NCBI GenBank assembly: GCA_023129805.1
Contig: JAGMBK010000096.1
Coordinates: 1-6,504 of the forward strand
Direction: 5' to 3'
DNA length: 6,504 bases
From: Candidatus Zixiibacteriota bacterium
GTDB lineage: Bacteria; Zixibacteria; MSB-5A5; SM1-73
Shown piece by piece: positions 3,797 to 6,504 of the stretch. The position numbers and the translations under genes are program-made. A model generated the notes under the pieces. The model saw nothing but the letters and a program-made list of their open reading frames with translations, ran no database searches and was not told the origin of the DNA. Position 1 is the first letter of the stretch; every line of letters starts with the position of its first letter.

Positions 3797-5014
3797 ATGA
3801 GGCTGGCAAAACTTTCCCGAAGAGCAAATGATATGCCCCCCTCGCCCATAAGGAAATTAGTCCCTTTCGCTGATGAGGCAAAGAAAAAGGGCATAAAGAT
3901 TTATCATCTTAACATCGGACAGCCGGACATCCCTACCCCACCGGAGTTTATGAATGCGGTTCGGAACTATGAGGAAGAGGTCTTGGCATACGGTAATTCC
4001 AAAGGAAGCCCAAAGTTCCTTTCAGGACTGGTGCAGTATTATAAGAGAAGAGGCATCCAGGTGGATGAAAAAGATATTCAGGTGACCACCGGAGGAAGTG
4101 AAGCCATAATCTTTGCCATGATCTGTGTAGCGGATGTAGGCGATGAGATCATCGTATTTGAGCCATTTTATACCAACTATAATGGCTTCGCCCAAATGGC
4201 AGATGTGAAGTTGGTTCCCATCACCCTTCAAGCAGAGAATGGCTTTCATCTTCCGTCACAAGAAAAGATTGAGGAGAAGATCACCTCCAGAACCCGTGCC
4301 ATCTTGATCTGCTCTCCCAATAATCCTACCGGCACGGTCTACACCCGAGAGGAGATGGAGATGATAGCCCAGATTAGTAAAAAGTATAACCTTTTTGTCC
4401 TCTCAGACGAGGTTTACAGAGAGTTCATCTACGAGGGAAAACATACCAGCATCATGCATATCGAGGGCATCTCCGATCGTGCGGTTCTTTTGGATTCTAT
4501 CTCCAAAAGATACAGCGCCTGTGGGGCCAGGATAGGTTGTCTGGTGTCACAAAACGAAGGGGTGATGGACGTGGCTTTGAAATTGGGACAGGCCAGATTA
4601 TGCTCCCCTTCCATCGAGCAATTCGGGGCTACGGCAGCACTTAAGATCACAGATGATTATTTTGAAAAGATGGCTCTGGAGTATAAAAGACGAAGAGATA
4701 CAGTCTATAATGAGTTAATGAGAATCCCCGGAGTGGTATGTCTTAAGCCCAGCGGTGCATTTTACATCATGGCAAAGCTGCCGGTCAAAGACATTGAGGA
4801 TTTTGCCAAATGGATGCTTACCGATTTCAATCTGGATGGAGAAACCACCATGATCGCCCCGGGACCAGGGTTTTATGCCACACCCGGAAAGGGTCAGGAT
4901 GAGGCGCGAATAGCCTACGTTTTGAATGTGGATGACCTAAAGAAAGCTATGAGAATTCTGGCTAAGGGAATCGAGACCTATAACAGCAGTCGGCAGACCG
5001 CGGACAGAAGATAA
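3797..5014 (+). CDS. PLP-dependent class I/II aminotransferase (aspartate aminotransferase-like)
   Basis: This 405-residue, fold-type I aminotransferase transfers an amino group between an amino acid and a 2-oxo acid through pyridoxal phosphate. Visible family landmarks are the GQPD motif (41-44), the TTGGSEA segment (97-103), SPNNPTG (173-179, with Asn176 expected at the cofactor ring), SDEVY (203-207, Asp204 and Tyr207), the Schiff-base Lys237 in SISKRYSACGARIG, the phosphate-contacting Arg245, and Arg371 in EARIAYVLN for the substrate alpha-carboxylate. All key residues are present and the length is normal for the family. The SKRYSACGARIG variant and the overall pattern fit a bacterial subgroup usually annotated as aspartate aminotransferase-like; the actual amino acid is not readable from the sequence. 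The start is supported by AAAGGAGA (3785-3792) just upstream. The kinase gene follows after about 15 bases, so the two are probably co-transcribed. Confidence 0.93.
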   Translation: MRLAKLSRRANDMPPSPIRKLVPFADEAKKKGIKIYHLNIGQPDIPTPPEFMNAVRNYEEEVLAYGNSKGSPKFLSGLVQYYKRRGIQVDEKDIQVTTGGSEAIIFAMICVADVGDEIIVFEPFYTNYNGFAQMADVKLVPITLQAENGFHLPSQEKIEEKITSRTRAILICSPNNPTGTVYTREEMEMIAQISKKYNLFVLSDEVYREFIYEGKHTSIMHIEGISDRAVLLDSISKRYSACGARIGCLVSQNEGVMDVALKLGQARLCSPSIEQFGATAALKITDDYFEKMALEYKRRRDTVYNELMRIPGVVCLKPSGAFYIMAKLPVKDIEDFAKWMLTDFNLDGETTMIAPGPGFYATPGKGQDEARIAYVLNVDDLKKAMRILAKGIETYNSSRQTADRR

Positions 5015-5029
5015 TTGAGCTAAAAGTTG

Positions 5030-6001
5030 ATGCGCAAAAGATATTTCATCGGGGTTGATTTAGGCGGGACTAATATCAAATTTGGCATAGTCTCCGACAA
5101 AGGTGAGATTTTATACAAGGGAATGCTTTCTGCACGGGCGAATTTGGGGCGAGATGCTATCCTTAACAACATAAACAAGGCTATCGAGCAATCGTTAACT
5201 TTCGCCAGGGAAAAGAAAATCAAAATAAAAGGCATAGGGGTTGGTTCGCCGGGAACGGTAAATTTAGAAAGCGGCAAAATTGAAGGTTCCTGTCCCAATA
5301 TCCCTCAGTTGGTGGATGTGAATTTAAAAAGATGGCTTTCTGACTACTTTAAATTTCCCATCTACGTGGACAATGATGCCAATTTGATGGCTCTGGCTGA
5401 ATCTAAATTCGGAGCGGCTAAAGGATACAAAGATGCGCTCTGTTTGACCCTGGGAACTGGAATCGGCGGCGGGATAATCTTAGATGGAAAACTTTTTCAT
5501 GGCTCCAACTTCGCCGGTGCTGAATTCGGGCACATGAGTATATGCTCCAATGGGCGAAAATGCAACTGCGGCGGCATCGGCTGTCTGGAGATGTATGCAT
5601 CCGCACCTGCCATGGTAAAAGACACAAAAAGACTTCTGAAAAGATACAGAAAATCCATTATCCATAAGCTAATCAAAGGGGATTTAGATACACTCACCAC
5701 TGAGGTCATATTTCAAGCAGAGAAAAAAGGGGACGTTTTAGCCTCGGATGTGATAAATCAAGCCTGTACATATTTGGGGGCGGGTATTGCCAGCGCGGTT
5801 AATCTTTTAAATCCTCAAGTGGTGGTGATCGGCGGTGGTGTATCAGAAGGCGGACCAAGCTTCATCCGCAGAATCGAAAAAGAGGTAAAGATTAGAGCTT
5901 TTCCCTCTGCGACCAAAAGTTTGAAAGTGGTCAAAGCCAAATTGGGTAACGATGCTGGCTTCATCGGTGCAGCGATCTTGTGTTCATCTGCTGGTAAATA
6001 G
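5030..6001 (+). CDS. ROK-family sugar kinase, probably glucokinase
   Basis: This cytoplasmic ATP-dependent kinase most likely phosphorylates glucose or a related hexose at O6. Counting from the ATG at 5030 it has 323 residues, typical of ROK kinases. The phosphate-binding DLGGT is at 10-14. The catalytic Asp116 lies in YVDNDAN. GTGIGGG is at 142-148. EFGH (165-168) gives the sugar-contacting Glu165 and zinc ligand His168. The ROK zinc signature CNCGGIGCLE has Cys178, Cys180 and Cys185. A second glycine-rich motif, VVVIGGGVSEG, is at 264-274. There is no N-terminal helix-turn-helix, so this is a kinase and not a ROK repressor. A TTG at 5027 directly precedes the ATG and would add one residue. 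The ribosome site is weak (GAG at 5017-5019), suggesting translational coupling to the aminotransferase. Other ROK substrates such as N-acetylmannosamine, fructose or allose cannot be excluded. Confidence 0.92.
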   Translation: MRKRYFIGVDLGGTNIKFGIVSDKGEILYKGMLSARANLGRDAILNNINKAIEQSLTFAREKKIKIKGIGVGSPGTVNLESGKIEGSCPNIPQLVDVNLKRWLSDYFKFPIYVDNDANLMALAESKFGAAKGYKDALCLTLGTGIGGGIILDGKLFHGSNFAGAEFGHMSICSNGRKCNCGGIGCLEMYASAPAMVKDTKRLLKRYRKSIIHKLIKGDLDTLTTEVIFQAEKKGDVLASDVINQACTYLGAGIASAVNLLNPQVVVIGGGVSEGGPSFIRRIEKEVKIRAFPSATKSLKVVKAKLGNDAGFIGAAILCSSAGK

Positions 6002-6014
6002 ATCAAATTAGAAC

Positions 6015-6221
6015 CTCCCCTTAATCCCCTCCTTAAGAAGGAGGGGAAACTGTTCCCTTTCCTTTTCGAGGCTGTGTCATAATGTCATTCTGAGGCGTCA
6101 GCCGAAGAATCTCGATTTTGTAACTTATTGGAATTATTAGATTCTTCGCTTCGCTCAGAATGACAACTGTACGCTTTTAAAGGTTACGACACACCCACTT
6201 CAAGGAGAGGGTTAGGGGGAG
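6015..6221. repeat. three-layer concentric inverted repeat
   Basis: The outer arms at 6015-6034 and 6202-6221 match at 17 of 20 positions (CTCCCC...CTCCTT type). The middle arms are TGTGTCATAA (6073-6082) and TTACGACACA (6184-6193), with one mismatch. The inner arms are 6084-6112 and 6139-6164, both of GTCATTCTGAG...GAAGAATCT type with a diverged middle. A local hairpin, CCCCTCCTT/AAGGAGGGG (6026-6034/6038-6046), uses the outer left arm. The inner module resembles an intergenic repeat I recall from many bacterial genomes. The nesting suggests one repeat inserted within another. It lies directly after the kinase stop and could act as a transcript-end structure, but no good T-run follows. Confidence 0.75.
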
Positions 6222-6232
6222 AATAGGAGAAG

Positions 6233-6305
6233 CTGTCAACGGATTAAACGGATCGAGTGGATTGGAAAAAATCGCATCCGTTAAATCCGGTCAATCCGTT
6301 GACAG
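6233..6305. repeat. long imperfect inverted repeat CTGTCAACGGATT
   Basis: The perfect 13-base arms CTGTCAACGGATT (6233-6245) and AATCCGTTGACAG (6293-6305) enclose further imperfectly paired CGGAT/ATCCG segments. This is a separate module from its neighbours, with a distinct sequence family built on CGGATTAAACGGAT. Confidence 0.75.
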
Positions 6306-6348
6306 AAAGTAGATCGAGCATGGTGATAGTCTGCTTGATAATATAAAT

Positions 6349-6375
6349 GTCAACCCCGCCTTTGGCGGGGTTGAC
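6349..6375. repeat. 12-bp perfect hairpin GTCAACCCCGCC/GGCGGGGTTGAC
   Basis: The arms at 6349-6360 and 6364-6375 pair perfectly around TTT. The CCCCGCCTTTGGCGGGG core is the simple form of the outer unit seen occupied at 946-983 and 3116-3155, and is close to the hairpin at 1213-1231. Confidence 0.85.
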
Positions 6376-6383
6376 CTACAACT

Positions 6384-6413
6384 TTGACGAGATATTGATT
6401 TTTCACAAAGAAT
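6384..6413 (+). promoter_or_regulatory. possible promoter of the last gene
   Basis: TTGACG (6384-6389) and AAGAAT (6408-6413, four of six) are spaced by 18 bases, about 25 bases before the GTG start. The match is marginal. It is plausible because the repeat-filled spacer otherwise separates this gene from the kinase operon. Confidence 0.3.
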
Positions 6414-6436
6414 AACTTAAAAAGGAGAAAGGCGCT

Positions 6437-6504
6437 GTGGAACTGTTAATAGCTTTCGGGACGGATGATGGCACCAATTTGAATGATGATCATGTCGGCA
6501 TGGC
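6437..6504 (+). CDS. N-terminus of a possible NifX/NifB-like small protein, cut by window end
   Basis: Only 22 codons are visible, beginning (M)ELLIAFGTDDGTNLNDDHVG. The GTG start is supported by AGGAG (6423-6427) 9 bases upstream and by an in-frame stop at 6413. A beta-strand followed by TDDG and a DHVG segment recalls the start of the iron-molybdenum-cofactor-binding (NifX/NifB C-terminal) family, where (P/G)TDDG and HFG occupy the same places. Members often bind metal clusters and are not confined to nitrogen fixers. With so little sequence the family assignment is tentative; the presence of a gene is more secure. Confidence 0.5.
   Translation, partial: MELLIAFGTDDGTNLNDDHVGM

Noticed and set aside
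5418..5709. Minus-strand frames inside the kinase gene
   Set aside because: They are antisense to the conserved ROK zinc motif and have no independent support.
6026..6060. Intrinsic terminator after the kinase gene
   Set aside because: The 9-bp hairpin is followed by AAACTGTTCCC rather than a T-run. It belongs to a repeat module, so a terminator role is possible but not supported.

Overview
The window reads as chromosomal DNA of a free-living bacterium. A diderm, probably uncultured lineage is my guess, because the genes are ordinary housekeeping types while the spacers are packed with palindromic repeats. One spacer repeat (a GTCATTCTGAG...AATCT type) is of a kind I recall from several candidate phyla and FCB-group genomes. 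The lineage is inference; no rRNA or marker gene is present. No tRNA, rRNA, CRISPR array, transposase or phage gene is visible.

Layout. Positions 3-884 (+) hold the 3' part of a site-2-protease-family membrane metallopeptidase, cut by the window edge. Positions 885-1418 form a non-coding mosaic of about a dozen hairpins. Positions 1519-2029 are a self-contained unit: a promoter, a strong Shine-Dalgarno sequence, a small Met-rich lipoprotein built of 14-residue repeats, and an intrinsic terminator. Facing it on the minus strand (2922 to 2243) is a two-gene unit: a four-helix membrane protein, then a small zinc-ribbon protein with a C-terminal membrane anchor. Positions 2941-3155 hold a second palindrome cluster. 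Positions 3156-3796 carry no gene I can defend, but contain several complementary segments and a possible pseudoknot. A fold-type I aminotransferase (3797-5014) and a ROK-family sugar kinase (5030-6001) follow as a tight plus-strand pair. The next spacer (6002-6436) is almost entirely repeat modules. The window ends in the first 22 codons of a gene with a possible NifX/NifB-like N-terminus (6437 onward).

The genes do not form one pathway. The kinase and aminotransferase fit central carbon and amino-nitrogen metabolism. The protease, lipoprotein and minus-strand pair are envelope functions.

The most unusual feature is the spacer architecture. Short hairpins are nested inside the tips of other hairpins. 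In two independent cases the inner hairpin is flanked by a perfect 6-bp direct repeat (CGTTGG; TGGGAT), and removing the inner hairpin plus one repeat copy restores a simple outer palindrome. For one of these an apparently unoccupied version of the outer unit lies elsewhere in the window. This looks like insertion of very small palindromic elements into hairpin loops.
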